Positions 15,898 to 25,127 of a DNA stretch of 64,000 bases are shown here, piece after piece. Origin of the DNA: Pacificimonas flava (GTDB lineage Bacteria; Pseudomonadota; Alphaproteobacteria; Sphingomonadales; Sphingomonadaceae); the NCBI RefSeq assembly GCF_000342165.1, contig NZ_AMRV01000002.1, forward strand, positions 186,001 to 250,000, in the 5' to 3' direction. The notes under the pieces were generated by a model. That model saw only the letters and a program-made list of their open reading frames with translations. It was not told the DNA's origin and ran no database searches. How positions within the stretch are numbered: position 1 is the first letter of the stretch; each line of letters begins with the position of its first letter. A program made the translations under genes and the position numbers.

Positions 15898-17502
15898 ATG
15901 GAAGGCAGAAATCCGCGCAGGAAGGGCCGTCTCGGCACGCTTCTGTCCGCGACGATCATGATCGCCGCTGCCGGGTGCAGCAGCGTTCCGGGGGCACCGA
16001 CAGGTGCATCGCAGACCGGACCGCGTTCCGGCGCGGCAGAGCCAACACAGCGGCCAAACGTCGTCATGATTCTGGTGGATGATCTGAAGCCTGCCATCGG
16101 CGCCTTCGGGGATCCCACGGCAATCACACCGAATATCGACCGGCTGGCGGCGCGCGGAACGCGGTTCCAGCTTGCCTACGCCAATCAGGCTGTCTGCGCC
16201 CCCAGCCGCATGAACCTGATGACCGGCGCGCGCTCGACATCCAGCGGCATCTACGATTTCGGCATGAACCTGCGCGACTACATGCCGGATGCGGTAACGC
16301 TGCCGCAGCATTTCCAGGCGGCCGGATATTGGACCGAAAGCATGGGCAAGGTCTACCATATCGGCCACAACACCCGCGCCGACACACGCGGCTGGTCGGT
16401 ACCGCACCACAAGGATCATGTGGTCGAATATGTCTCCGACGCGGCCGAGGCGCTGGGCCCGACGCGCGAGGCGGCGTTGTTCAACGAATTCGAAGTACCG
16501 GAAGGCGACGTCTGGGAATATTCAAAGACCCTGCCGCGCGGCCTGTTCTGGGAAGACCCTGACGTGCCGGACGACGCCTATGCCGATGGTCGTATCGCCG
16601 CCCGCGCCGTGCGGCGCCTGCGCGAACTCGAGGAAAAGAACGAGCCCTTTTTCCTGGCCGTCGGCTTCGCCCGGCCGCACCTGCCCTTCTCCGTTCCGAA
16701 ACGCTATTGGGACATGTACGACGCGGAGGCGTTCCCCCTGCCGACATTCGAGCAGCTGCCGGAGGGCGCGCCCCAATTCGCCGGCAAGGTCGGCGGAGAG
16801 ATCAATGCCTATGCCCCCATCCCGGTGAACACGCGCGAGGCGAATTATCCTGAGGCGCTGAAGCGCCGCCTGATCCACGGCTATTATGCGGGTGTCAGCT
16901 ATGTCGATGCGCAAATAGGAAAGGTGATGGACGAGCTTGAGCGCAGCGGTCTTGCGGACAACACGGTCGTCGTCCTGTGGGGCGACCATGGCTATCATCT
17001 GGGCGATCACGCCATGTGGACGAAGCACACCAATTACGAGCAGGCGACGCATCTGCCGCTGATCTTCGCCGGGCCGGGCGTCGGCGCCGGGCAGGCGACG
17101 GACCAGCCGGCGGAAACGGTGGACGTCTATCCGACGCTGGCCGCCCTTGCCGACCTGCCCGCCCCGGACGGACCGCAGCCCATAGACGGCACCGATTTGT
17201 CGGACGTTCTGGAAAATCCGGAGGCCCGCGTCCGCCCCTATGCCTATCACGCCTATCCTCGGCCCAACCGTATCGGTCAGGCGATCCGGACGGAACGCTA
17301 CCGGCTGGTCCGCTGGACGCATGAAAAGACGGGGGAGCGCGATTACGAACTTTACGACATGGTCCAGGATCCTGGCGAGACACGCAATATCGCGGCCGAG
17401 CAAAGGGGCGTTCGCGATCGTCTGGAACGCTATCTGGACGCGCAGCCAAAGCCGAAATCGGTGAATTTGAAAAAGGAACGGCAGGCCGCCGCGGCGAACT
17501 GA
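15898..17502 (+). CDS. Type I sulfatase, iduronate-2-sulfatase-like lipoprotein
   Basis: A 534-residue arylsulfatase-superfamily enzyme. Metal ligands appear in VVMILVDDLKPAIGAFGD, and the formylglycine site is NQAVCAPSRMNLMTG with Cys100 (CxPSR, cysteine type). DDLKP, QAVCAPSR and SMGKVYHIGH closely resemble eukaryotic and bacterial iduronate-2-sulfatases (SulfAtlas S1_7-like); the substrate of bacterial members is often another sulfated sugar. A signal with lipobox-like AAAGC (Cys27) makes it a likely lipoprotein. Further metal/active residues lie in VVLWGDHGYHLGDH. ATG 15898 has GAAGGAGG upstream; the frame to 15811 is not used. It needs the FGE encoded 1.5 kb away and heads an apparent operon with the epimerase and GH43 genes. 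Confidence 0.93.
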   Translation: MEGRNPRRKGRLGTLLSATIMIAAAGCSSVPGAPTGASQTGPRSGAAEPTQRPNVVMILVDDLKPAIGAFGDPTAITPNIDRLAARGTRFQLAYANQAVCAPSRMNLMTGARSTSSGIYDFGMNLRDYMPDAVTLPQHFQAAGYWTESMGKVYHIGHNTRADTRGWSVPHHKDHVVEYVSDAAEALGPTREAALFNEFEVPEGDVWEYSKTLPRGLFWEDPDVPDDAYADGRIAARAVRRLRELEEKNEPFFLAVGFARPHLPFSVPKRYWDMYDAEAFPLPTFEQLPEGAPQFAGKVGGEINAYAPIPVNTREANYPEALKRRLIHGYYAGVSYVDAQIGKVMDELERSGLADNTVVVLWGDHGYHLGDHAMWTKHTNYEQATHLPLIFAGPGVGAGQATDQPAETVDVYPTLAALADLPAPDGPQPIDGTDLSDVLENPEARVRPYAYHAYPRPNRIGQAIRTERYRLVRWTHEKTGERDYELYDMVQDPGETRNIAAEQRGVRDRLERYLDAQPKPKSVNLKKERQAAAAN

Positions 17503-17539
17503 CCCCTCAAGCGGCCGAGCATTTCATGGGAGACGAGCG

Positions 17540-18682
17540 ATGACGAAAAAGACGATGATTGGAAGCGCCCTGATGGCGGCCACGCTGAATGCAGCAGCCC
17601 CAAGCGCAGCGACGGAGGTGGAAACGAAGACCTTTGGCACCCTGCCCGACGGCAGCGCGGTCGAGGCTGTCACGCTGCGCAATGACAAGGGCGTGTCGGC
17701 GACGATCATCACCTATGGCGCGGCGCTCCAGTCACTGATGCTGCCCGACGACAGCGGCAGTGCCGCCGACATCACCCTCGGCTATTCCACGCTCGACAAA
17801 TATGTGGAGGAGCCGCAATATTTCGGCGCCACCGTCGGCCGTTTCGCCAATCGCATCGCCCGCGGAACCTTCACCATCGACGGCAAGACCTATCGCACAT
17901 CGCTGAATGACGGCGAGAACACGCTGCATGGCGGCGACAAGGGTCTCGACAAGGTGAACTGGGATGTTGTTGGAACGGACGACAGCGCCGCAGCCAGCGT
18001 CACCATGCGTTACGTCAGCCCCGATGGGGAAATGGGATATCCCGGCGCCCTGACCGTCGATGCAACCTATGCGCTCGACAATCGCAATCAGCTGACCATC
18101 ACCTATACCGCCACCACGAACGCGCCGACCATCGTCAACATCACCAATCACGCCTATTGGAACCTGTCCGGAGAGGGCGCCCCCGGCGGCGCCATGAACC
18201 ATGTTCTGACGATCCCCGCCGATCGTTTCACGCCGATCGACGCCACCTCCATTCCCACCGGCGAATTGCTGCCGGTGGAGGGGACGATCTTCGACTTCCG
18301 GGACGGCATGGCGGTCGGCGAGCATGTGCGCGACGCGGACAATCAGCAGATCGTGAACGCCCGAGGCTATGATCATAATTTCGTCATCGGAGAGCAGGTG
18401 ACGGAGGACACGCACCTGATGGCGACAGTCGAGGATCCATCGTCCGGTCGCGGCTTCGAGCTTTGGTCGAACCAGCCGGGCGTCCAGTTCTACTCCGGCA
18501 ATTTCTTCGACGCGACCGTTTCGGGGAAGGCGGGCAGGCTCTACCGCCAGGGCGATGCCGTCGTGCTGGAACCGCAGCTGTTTCCCGACGCTCCGAATCA
18601 GGAGGGCTTCGCATCGGCGCGCCTGAACCCGGGCGAAACCTATCGCAACGTCATCGTCTACAAGTTCACGGGAGCCGAATGA
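17540..18682 (+). CDS. Aldose 1-epimerase (galactose mutarotase), exported
   Basis: A 380-residue GalM-family mutarotase. It interconverts alpha and beta anomers of free sugars such as galactose, glucose, arabinose or xylose. Family motifs: GATVGRFANRIARG, the catalytic His in NITNHAYWNLSGEG, and FYSGNFFDA; the C-terminal base would be the Glu in VVLEPQLFPDAPNQ. An N-terminal signal peptide (TMIGSALMAATLNAAAPSAA) points to the periplasm. ATG 17540 has GGGAGACGAG upstream. It lies 37 bases after the sulfatase and its stop overlaps the GH43 start (ATGA), so it is in the same operon and probably processes released monosaccharides. Confidence 0.93.
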   Translation: MTKKTMIGSALMAATLNAAAPSAATEVETKTFGTLPDGSAVEAVTLRNDKGVSATIITYGAALQSLMLPDDSGSAADITLGYSTLDKYVEEPQYFGATVGRFANRIARGTFTIDGKTYRTSLNDGENTLHGGDKGLDKVNWDVVGTDDSAAASVTMRYVSPDGEMGYPGALTVDATYALDNRNQLTITYTATTNAPTIVNITNHAYWNLSGEGAPGGAMNHVLTIPADRFTPIDATSIPTGELLPVEGTIFDFRDGMAVGEHVRDADNQQIVNARGYDHNFVIGEQVTEDTHLMATVEDPSSGRGFELWSNQPGVQFYSGNFFDATVSGKAGRLYRQGDAVVLEPQLFPDAPNQEGFASARLNPGETYRNVIVYKFTGAE

Positions 18683-19779
18683 TGCGGATGCCTCTTCCTT
18701 TCCGGCACGCAGCCGCCCTGCCGGTGGCGGCCATGCTGCTCATGTCCTCGGCCTGCTCCGGCCCCGCGGAGCAGGATGGCGCCGCGCCAGCGGACGAGAC
18801 CGCCGCGGCGGATGCGGAGGGTGCGGAAAGGGCCGCGACCTTCACAAATCCGCTGCTGCCGTCGGGGCCCGATCCGTGGATCACGCAGGCGGACGGCACC
18901 TATTACTACACGCATACGCTCGGCGACCGCCTCGCCCTGTGGCGCACGGACGATATTTCCGACCTGGCCAATGCCGAGCAGAAGACGATCTGGACGCCGC
19001 CCGCCACGGGCCCCAACGCGCACATGATCTGGGCGCCGGAACTGCACCATCTGGATGGCAAATGGTACATGTACTACAGCGCCACCGCGTCCGGGTTCGA
19101 GGATGATGCGCATCGCGGGGTCTTCGTCCTCGAAAACGACAGCGCCGATCCGTTCGAGGGCGACTGGGAAGACCTCGGCCAGATCGAGACCGAGCATCCG
19201 GGCATCGACGGAACCGTCTTCGCCTATGACGGCAAGACGTACTTCGCCTATTCGCCCTATGTTGGAGAGGATAGCGTGATCGCGCTGTCCCGCATGACGG
19301 ACCCCACCACGCTGTCCGGGGAGGAAACCGTCATCGCCGTGCCGGATCGCCCCTGGGAAAAGCAGGGCGGCCGCCAAATCCTCGAGGGGCCGGAGTTCCT
19401 GGAGGGACCGGAGGGAGATCTGTTCTTGATCTATTCGGCAAGCGCCTGCTGGTCGGACGATTATTCGCTGGGCCTGCTGCGAGCGCCCGCCGGCTCCGAT
19501 CCGCTGGAGGCGAAGGTCTGGACCAAATCGGCAGAGCCCGTGCTGCGGCAGGGAAACGGCGTCTACGCCACCGGCCATAACGGCTTCTTCACCTCTCCCG
19601 ACGGCGAGGAGAACTGGATCATCTACCACGCCAATCCAGAGGCCGAAATGGGATGCACGCCGAAACGCGCGCCGCACATCCAGAAGTTTTCCTGGGACGA
19701 GCGCGGCTATCCCGTCTTCGGCGAGCCCGTCGGAAAGGATACTCCAATCCCGGTCCCTTCGGGTGGCAACAGCCGCTGA
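18679..19779 (+). CDS. GH43-family glycosidase, lipoprotein-like
   Basis: A 366-residue five-bladed beta-propeller glycosidase of family GH43 (alpha-L-arabinofuranosidase, arabinanase or beta-xylosidase activities). The three catalytic acids are recognisable: the Asp in LLPSGPDPWIT (base), the Asp in EHPGIDGTVF (pKa modulator) and the Glu in EGPEFLEGPEGD (acid). A hydrophobic leader ending in MLLMSSAC suggests a lipoprotein signal, though not a classical lipobox. The start overlaps the epimerase stop (ATGA); ATG 18682, with better spacing to GGAG, is equally possible. Last gene of the sulfatase operon, followed by a terminator. Exact linkage specificity cannot be read from sequence. Confidence 0.88.
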   Translation: MMRMPLPFRHAAALPVAAMLLMSSACSGPAEQDGAAPADETAAADAEGAERAATFTNPLLPSGPDPWITQADGTYYYTHTLGDRLALWRTDDISDLANAEQKTIWTPPATGPNAHMIWAPELHHLDGKWYMYYSATASGFEDDAHRGVFVLENDSADPFEGDWEDLGQIETEHPGIDGTVFAYDGKTYFAYSPYVGEDSVIALSRMTDPTTLSGEETVIAVPDRPWEKQGGRQILEGPEFLEGPEGDLFLIYSASACWSDDYSLGLLRAPAGSDPLEAKVWTKSAEPVLRQGNGVYATGHNGFFTSPDGEENWIIYHANPEAEMGCTPKRAPHIQKFSWDERGYPVFGEPVGKDTPIPVPSGGNSR

Positions 19780-19809
19780 TCCGACGCTGCCAAGGCAGAG
19801 CACCAATGC

Positions 19810-19851
19810 AAAAGGAGCGCCGAACCGGACAGGTTCAACGCTCCTTTTTTT
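19810..19851. terminator. Bidirectional Rho-independent terminator
   Basis: AAAGGAGCG...CGCTCCTTT hairpin with inner GAACC/GGTTC pairing and a run of seven T on the plus strand (and an A-run on the left giving U-run on the minus transcript). It lies between the convergent GH43 and TonB receptor genes and can serve both. Confidence 0.88.
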
Positions 19852-19866
19852 ACGGCGAAGCGCGCC

Positions 19867-22641
19867 TTACAGGTCGAAGCGCACGCCCAGCGAGAAGACG
19901 CGGTCGAGATACCGGCGCCGCACCGGGAACGCATCGCCGGCATCGTTGTAGGGACGGTAAATCTCGACCGGGGTCGCCAGCAGATTGCTGACGTTGAAGT
20001 TCACCGTCATGCCCTCGACCGGCGTGACGTTCATGGAGAAGTCCAGGATGCCATAGTCGTCCTGCATCTCACCACGGGCCTGCCCGTCGCCGATGATCCC
20101 GTATCCCGTCGTGAACTTGGACCGGAAATTATAGGCGAGGCGGGCGGAGAATTCCGGCCGCTCGTAAAGACCGACCAGATTGTAGTTGTGCTCCGACACG
20201 CCGGGGATCGGCTGCTGGCCGGGCAGCGTCGCGGCGAGGCCCTCCGGCAATTCCTGCGAAGCGTCGATATAGGTGTAGTTCGCCTGGAAACCGAAGCCCT
20301 GCGCCCATTCGGGCAGCCCCTCGAAATCGAGGAAGCTGGTGAACGCCACCTCGGCGCCGCGAATCCGGCCGCTGCCGCCGTTCTGCGGGATCGTCAGACG
20401 CAGCTCGTTATAATCGGGGTCCGGCAGCGTAAAGAGGACGTTCGAGATGAAGCCGTCCACGTCGCGGTTGAAGACGGCACCGGTCAGAGAGCCGGTGCGC
20501 GAGAAATACCATTCCAGCGACGCATCGTAATTCTTCGATTCCAGCGGCCGCAGGTCCGGATTGCCGCCGCTTGCCGAGCGGAAGCAGTTCGGGCTGTCGG
20601 GAGCCTCCTGACACAGGCCCGAAATCGGATCGTAGATCGTGGAGGGATTGAGCTGCCCGAAGCCCGGACGGGTGCGGGTCTCGGTATAGGCGAGGCGCAG
20701 CTGCACCTCCGGCGTAAATTCCACGCGCGCGCTGACGTTCGGCAGCACGTCGGTATAGTCGCGGTCGGCCGTGACCGGCACGATCTCGCCAATCTCGCCA
20801 TCGGCGAATTCACGCGAATTGCCGGAGATCGCGGTCTCCGTCTTCACCGCACGGACGCCGATCTGGCCGTCGATTGGAATGCCGATGTCGAACGCGTAAC
20901 CGACCTGGCCATAGGCGGTGTAGGATTTCTCGTTCGCGACGAATGCGTTCAGCGGATCGTAGGGCGCCTGCCCCGCATCGACGCCCGCGATCTCGCGCAG
21001 AGCGTCGGCATTTTCGACGATGCTGTCGAACGTCGGCGCGACCCAGCCGCGAATCCGCTGCACGTCGTCGTGCCGGAAGCCCGGCGAGGTCAGCTGATAG
21101 ACGAGCGGCAGTTCCGGGTAGGTGATGCCCAGCCCCTCGATATACTGGTAGCGCGTGCCGAGACGCGTCTGCGCATCACGGTCGGAATAGCGGATGCCCG
21201 CCTGCAACGTCGTCAGGAACGACCAGTCGGTTTCATATTCGACATCGAGCGTTCCCGCCCACTGCTTGCCGGATCCCTCGCGGTTCTGATCGAATAGGCC
21301 GCGGAAAATGTAGTTTTCCGGATCGTAAATGTCGAAGTCGCGGAACGAGAAGGCGGGGCCGCCATCGCCATTCGGCGAATCGAAAACGGCATCGCGCACA
21401 GGCGAACTCGTATAGCCGAAATCCACATTGGTGGTCTGCGTGGAGAAGGTGCTGTCCGTGTACGACAGATCGCTCGAGACCGTCAGGCCATCCATGCCGG
21501 TCCAGATCGCGCCGCCGCCGATTTGGTACGTGTCGGTGTTTGCGACGAGCGTGCTCTGAAAACCTTCCGGACGATACGCGTTCGAAATGGTCGCGCTCTG
21601 CAGCTGGTTCGTTCCCTCCTTCAGCACGACATCGGTGAAGATCGGCGATTCGCCCTCCGCCGGGTTGAAGATGGGCGCGTTCAGGAAGCGGTTATCGTCG
21701 CGCCCGCGATAGCCCTGGAACAGGCCGTCGACGTAGAATTCCAGAACGTCGCTTGGGCGCCACTGAATCGCGGCATTGACCGAGGGGCGCCAACGCTTGC
21801 CCGACCCATAATAGATGCCTTGGCTATCGGGATACACGAAGCCCGGCTGGTCCGTCTGCTCGTCCGTCGCGGTCTGGATCAGAGCGCTCTGCTCGCGCGC
21901 GGGATCGAGAAAGCGAATGCGCGTATAGGCGACGTTCACAAGGGCGCCGATCTCACCGATTCCGGTGTCCCAGCGATTGCTGACAAGCAGATTGCCGTTC
22001 CAGTCGAGTTCCTGGCGCTCGTCGGTGTGAATGCCGTTCAGCGTCCCAGCGATCTTCAGCCCGTCGAAATCGAAGGGACGGAAGGAACGCACGTTGATCT
22101 GGCCGGCGATACCGCCCTCGATGCGCTCGGCGGTGTTCGACTTGAAGACTTCCAGCGCGGACACGGCACCGGCCGGAAAATCCTGCAGCGCAACGGCGCG
22201 CCCCTCCGCCGTGAAAATCTCGCGCCCGTTATACGTCGTCGAAAGATCCGGCAGGCCGCGAACCTGCACGCCGGCGGCTTCGCCCGACGCGCGCGTCACC
22301 TGCACGCCCGTAACGCGCGCAAGCGACTGGGAAACGGTGATGTCGGGCAGCTTGCCAATGTCTTCCGCAACGATCGCGTCCAGAATCTGCGGCGCGCTGC
22401 GCTTCATTTCCTGCGCCGATTCCAGGCTGCGGCGGAAGCCGGTCACGACGATGACATCGGAATCCGGGGCTGTCGCGGTCATACTCGCGGCATCGCTGCC
22501 AACGGGTGCCGGTGCAGGGGTCTGCGCAGTGCCGGCCGGCTGCTGCGGTGCGGGGGTCTGCTGCGCCGCGGCAGCAGCGGCAAAGCCTAGCGAGGCGAGG
22601 GCCGAAGCCGTCGCCAGCAATTTGATCTTAGGAACGCTCAC
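19867..22641 (-). CDS. TonB-dependent receptor, Xanthomonas/Caulobacter carbohydrate type
   Basis: A 924-residue outer-membrane receptor. The plug region VIVVTGFRRSLESAQEMKR, ILDAIVAEDIGKLPDITVSQ, RVTGVQVTR and SALEVFKSNTAERIEGGIAG is characteristic of the TonB-Xanth-Caul subgroup (TIGR01782), whose known members import plant or algal oligosaccharides. A signal peptide, then a Q/P/A-rich linker, precede it; the barrel ends RVFSLGVRFDL. I choose GTG 22641 because GGGAG lies 9 bases upstream and the signal peptide starts there; the frame to 22854 is not family-like. Upstream lies a 15-bp palindrome overlapping a TTGACA hexamer. It is probably the entry porin of the glycan locus. Confidence 0.93.
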   Translation of the reverse strand: MSVPKIKLLATASALASLGFAAAAAAQQTPAPQQPAGTAQTPAPAPVGSDAASMTATAPDSDVIVVTGFRRSLESAQEMKRSAPQILDAIVAEDIGKLPDITVSQSLARVTGVQVTRASGEAAGVQVRGLPDLSTTYNGREIFTAEGRAVALQDFPAGAVSALEVFKSNTAERIEGGIAGQINVRSFRPFDFDGLKIAGTLNGIHTDERQELDWNGNLLVSNRWDTGIGEIGALVNVAYTRIRFLDPAREQSALIQTATDEQTDQPGFVYPDSQGIYYGSGKRWRPSVNAAIQWRPSDVLEFYVDGLFQGYRGRDDNRFLNAPIFNPAEGESPIFTDVVLKEGTNQLQSATISNAYRPEGFQSTLVANTDTYQIGGGAIWTGMDGLTVSSDLSYTDSTFSTQTTNVDFGYTSSPVRDAVFDSPNGDGGPAFSFRDFDIYDPENYIFRGLFDQNREGSGKQWAGTLDVEYETDWSFLTTLQAGIRYSDRDAQTRLGTRYQYIEGLGITYPELPLVYQLTSPGFRHDDVQRIRGWVAPTFDSIVENADALREIAGVDAGQAPYDPLNAFVANEKSYTAYGQVGYAFDIGIPIDGQIGVRAVKTETAISGNSREFADGEIGEIVPVTADRDYTDVLPNVSARVEFTPEVQLRLAYTETRTRPGFGQLNPSTIYDPISGLCQEAPDSPNCFRSASGGNPDLRPLESKNYDASLEWYFSRTGSLTGAVFNRDVDGFISNVLFTLPDPDYNELRLTIPQNGGSGRIRGAEVAFTSFLDFEGLPEWAQGFGFQANYTYIDASQELPEGLAATLPGQQPIPGVSEHNYNLVGLYERPEFSARLAYNFRSKFTTGYGIIGDGQARGEMQDDYGILDFSMNVTPVEGMTVNFNVSNLLATPVEIYRPYNDAGDAFPVRRRYLDRVFSLGVRFDL

Positions 22642-22852
22642 TCGTTTTATCTCCCATGCACGGCCACTTCGGTGACCGTCATTCGTCATCGCTCTTGGAT
22701 TCGCGCCGGTTCTGCCCGGCATCTCTCCATCATTCGCACCGGACCCCTGAAGGGGGAGCCGGTAGAATGCTCGGATTCGATGCGCCGCGTCCGCGCGAGG
22801 GGGCGGCGCGCGCATTCGTGGCGCGGCCATTGCCCCATTCGGGGATGCTGTC

Positions 22853-22867
22853 AATTATCGGATAATT
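22853..22867. promoter_or_regulatory. 15-bp AT-rich palindrome, candidate operator (copy 2)
   Basis: AATTATC-G-GATAATT, a perfect 7-bp inverted repeat with one central base, 212 bases upstream of the second TonB receptor's GTG. It touches a minus-strand TTGACA (22849-22854) that could be a -35 element; no convincing -10 follows. Shares TTAT-N3-ATAA with copy 1 (11 of 15 bases identical). Confidence 0.5.
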
Positions 22868-22907
22868 AAGAAATCGCCGTTAAAGTGCGCTCTGTGGCAT
22901 TTTGGCG

Positions 22908-23891
22908 TCATTCTGCGCCGAACAGGTTCTGATCTGCGGCAAAATTCGTGAACATCTGCGGCCAGGACGACGCTGGCATACGGTCCGGCAGATTGACGCC
23001 GAAGCCATGACCGCCCTTTTCGAACAGGTGCAGCGCCGCCGGCCGGCGATGCGCGAGCATGGCATTGTACATCATGATGCTGTTCTGGACGGGTACGATG
23101 GCATCATCGCCCGCATGCATCAGGAACACGGGCGGCGTATCCGCGGCGACATTCGTATCGACCGAGAAGCGCTCCACCTCAGCCTCCGCTGGGCTCTCCC
23201 CCAGAAGAGCGGCGCGCGAACCGGCATGGGTAAAGGGCGTACGCATGGTGATGACCGGGTAAATCAGCGCCGCAAGATCGGGCCGGGCGCATACCCTGTC
23301 CGCTGCATCAACGGCGCGGTAGGATGGCATGTCCCAGCGGGTCGCCAGCATGCCGCCGAGGTGCCCGCCGGCGGAAAAGCCCATGGCACCGACACGTTCG
23401 GGATCGATGCCGAAACCTTCGGCCCCAGTCCGGATCAGCCGCATCGCACGCTGCGCATCCTGCAGCGGCACGACGCTACGGTTCCGCCACCCCTCGGCTG
23501 GCAAGCGGTAGACCAGGATGAAGGCGGTGATCCCGCGCGCATTCAGCCAGTCCGCCTGACGCGTTCCCTCATTGTCGAAACCCTGGAATTCATAGCCGCC
23601 GCCCGGCATCAGCAGCATGGCCGCGCCGTTCGGCCGCTCCGCCCGGCGAACGACCAGGCGCGGCACGGCAACCCCTCGGATCAGGCGGTCGGGATGGCCG
23701 GGGGTCTTCGCATGATCCTCGACCTGCGGAACCGGCGGCGTGTCGCCATGACCCGGGGGGAGACCGGGCCACAGCGCAATCTCCTCCTGCATGTCGAGCC
23801 GCCGCGCAGCCGCACGGCCCGCATCCAGTGCGGCCAGACCCGCACCGGCAAGGCCGACGAACGCCCGCCTGCTGAGGTCGAACCGGCTCAC
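22908..23891 (-). CDS. Alpha/beta hydrolase, acetyl-xylan-esterase-like
   Basis: A 327-residue alpha/beta-hydrolase with a twin-arginine-like leader (LSRRAFVGLAGAGLAALDAG), so it is exported. The oxyanion region MLLMPGGGYEFQGF and the nucleophile elbow GAMGFSAGGHLGG (Ser in GFSAG) are clear; the acid and histidine are likely the Asp in FLMHAGDDAIVP and the His in FEKGGHGFGV. This resembles carbohydrate esterases that remove acetyl groups from xylan-type polymers. It starts 35 bases after the GH43 gene stop on the same strand, so the two are co-transcribed. Substrate is inferred from context. Confidence 0.85.
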   Translation of the reverse strand: MSRFDLSRRAFVGLAGAGLAALDAGRAAARRLDMQEEIALWPGLPPGHGDTPPVPQVEDHAKTPGHPDRLIRGVAVPRLVVRRAERPNGAAMLLMPGGGYEFQGFDNEGTRQADWLNARGITAFILVYRLPAEGWRNRSVVPLQDAQRAMRLIRTGAEGFGIDPERVGAMGFSAGGHLGGMLATRWDMPSYRAVDAADRVCARPDLAALIYPVITMRTPFTHAGSRAALLGESPAEAEVERFSVDTNVAADTPPVFLMHAGDDAIVPVQNSIMMYNAMLAHRRPAALHLFEKGGHGFGVNLPDRMPASSWPQMFTNFAADQNLFGAE

Positions 23892-23926
23892 CGCATCGAA
23901 CCGTCCCGGTTTCGGCCGCCGCGGTC

Positions 23927-24988
23927 CTATTCGGCCTCGACCACTTCGGAGCCTTCGCCGTCCGTCATGACGACGGGCGCGATGGAGCCGTCGTCCCGGT
24001 ATACCAGCCGCTCGATCGCGACATTGCGTTCGCCCTCGAACGGTTCTTCGGTCCCGGCCGGCACGTCCCAGCGGTGATAGACGATGACGGGTTCGCCGGT
24101 CTGCGGATCCTCCGCGAAACTGTGGTGGCCCGGCCCCTGATGGGTCTGATCGCTTGTCAGGATGGGCCCGGCATAGGTCCAGGGGCCCGTCGGGCTGGGC
24201 GCGGTCGCATAGTGCACCGAATAGTTGCCGCGATTGAAGCGTCCATGGCTGTACGACAGGTAGTAGGTTCCGTCGCGCTCGCTCATGAATGCGCCCTCGG
24301 TAAAGTTCTTCGGCGTTTCCACGTCGACCTCTCGCGCCAGCGAGATCATGTCGGGGCCGAGTTCCCAGACACGCAGGGTCGCACCCGCGCTGCCGCCGGC
24401 GTACAGATAGGTCTTGCCAGAAGGTTCGTCCGTGAAGACCATCGCATCGATCGCCTCGAAGCCGTCACCACCGGTTATCAGCGGCGCGCCGCTGTCGGTG
24501 TACGGCCCCTCCGGACGATCGGCCACGGCAACGCCGATCCGGCTGGGTGTCGGATTCTGGGGGCCGACGGAATAATAAAGATAGTATTTCCCGTCCTTTT
24601 CGGCGATCCCCGGCGCCCAAAGCGCGTGGAACTCCGCCCCGTCCTCGTCGATCCAGTCGATATCGTCCATGCAGATCAGCGTCCCGCGATCCGTCCAGGT
24701 CTCTAGGTCGGAGGAGGAGTAGGCGTGGAACCGGTCCGCGCTCCAGCTGCCGGTCGCGCTGCCGGTCGGAAAAATCCAAAGCTCTCCGTCAATGGTCATG
24801 GAATCGGGGTCGGCGCCGGTGAAGAGCGGGTTTGGGGCGACCGCCGCCGTTTCCGCATCTGCCGCGGCATCGCTTGCGCTCGTTTCGGATGCCGCGCCCT
24901 GGGCCGCGCCATCATCGGACGCGGGCGCATTGCAAGCCGAAGCCAGCAGAATCGGCAGGGCTGCAAAGCAGGCGAGGGTCTTGCGCAT
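23927..24988 (-). CDS. GH43-family glycosidase, second copy
   Basis: A 353-residue GH43 beta-propeller, distinct from the copy at 18679. Catalytic acids: Asp in LFTGADPDSMTID, Asp probably in DGFEAIDAMVF, Glu in FTEGAFMSERDGTYYLSYS. The leader ends ILLASAC, suggesting a lipoprotein. ATG 24988 has GGAG at 6 bases; the frame to 25000 is 4 codons longer. It leads a two-gene operon with the esterase and is divergent from the GH2 gene across a region with a degenerate copy of the locus palindrome. Related proteins are often annotated arabinan endo-1,5-alpha-L-arabinosidase or xylosidase; specificity is not determined. Confidence 0.88.
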   Translation of the reverse strand: MRKTLACFAALPILLASACNAPASDDGAAQGAASETSASDAAADAETAAVAPNPLFTGADPDSMTIDGELWIFPTGSATGSWSADRFHAYSSSDLETWTDRGTLICMDDIDWIDEDGAEFHALWAPGIAEKDGKYYLYYSVGPQNPTPSRIGVAVADRPEGPYTDSGAPLITGGDGFEAIDAMVFTDEPSGKTYLYAGGSAGATLRVWELGPDMISLAREVDVETPKNFTEGAFMSERDGTYYLSYSHGRFNRGNYSVHYATAPSPTGPWTYAGPILTSDQTHQGPGHHSFAEDPQTGEPVIVYHRWDVPAGTEEPFEGERNVAIERLVYRDDGSIAPVVMTDGEGSEVVEAE

Positions 24989-25024
24989 TGGAAACTCCAC
25001 AAAGACGGTTTATAGTTTTAGCAG

Positions 25025-25039
25025 TTTAATCATATAAAT
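25025..25039. promoter_or_regulatory. Degenerate copy of the 15-bp palindrome (copy 3)
   Basis: On the minus strand this reads ATTTAT-ATG-ATTAAA, 12 of 15 bases identical to copy 1 at 15823; the right arm is imperfect. It lies between the divergent GH43 and GH2 genes, 37 bases upstream of the GH43 start. AT-rich sequence makes chance similarity easier here than at the other two. Confidence 0.35.
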
Positions 25040-25127
25040 TGTTCGAACGCACCTCCGTAAATTCGGATGACCCGAACTTCACAGAACCCATGCGACCGGG
25101 CGCCGCCAAAATCCAAAGGGGACATCA

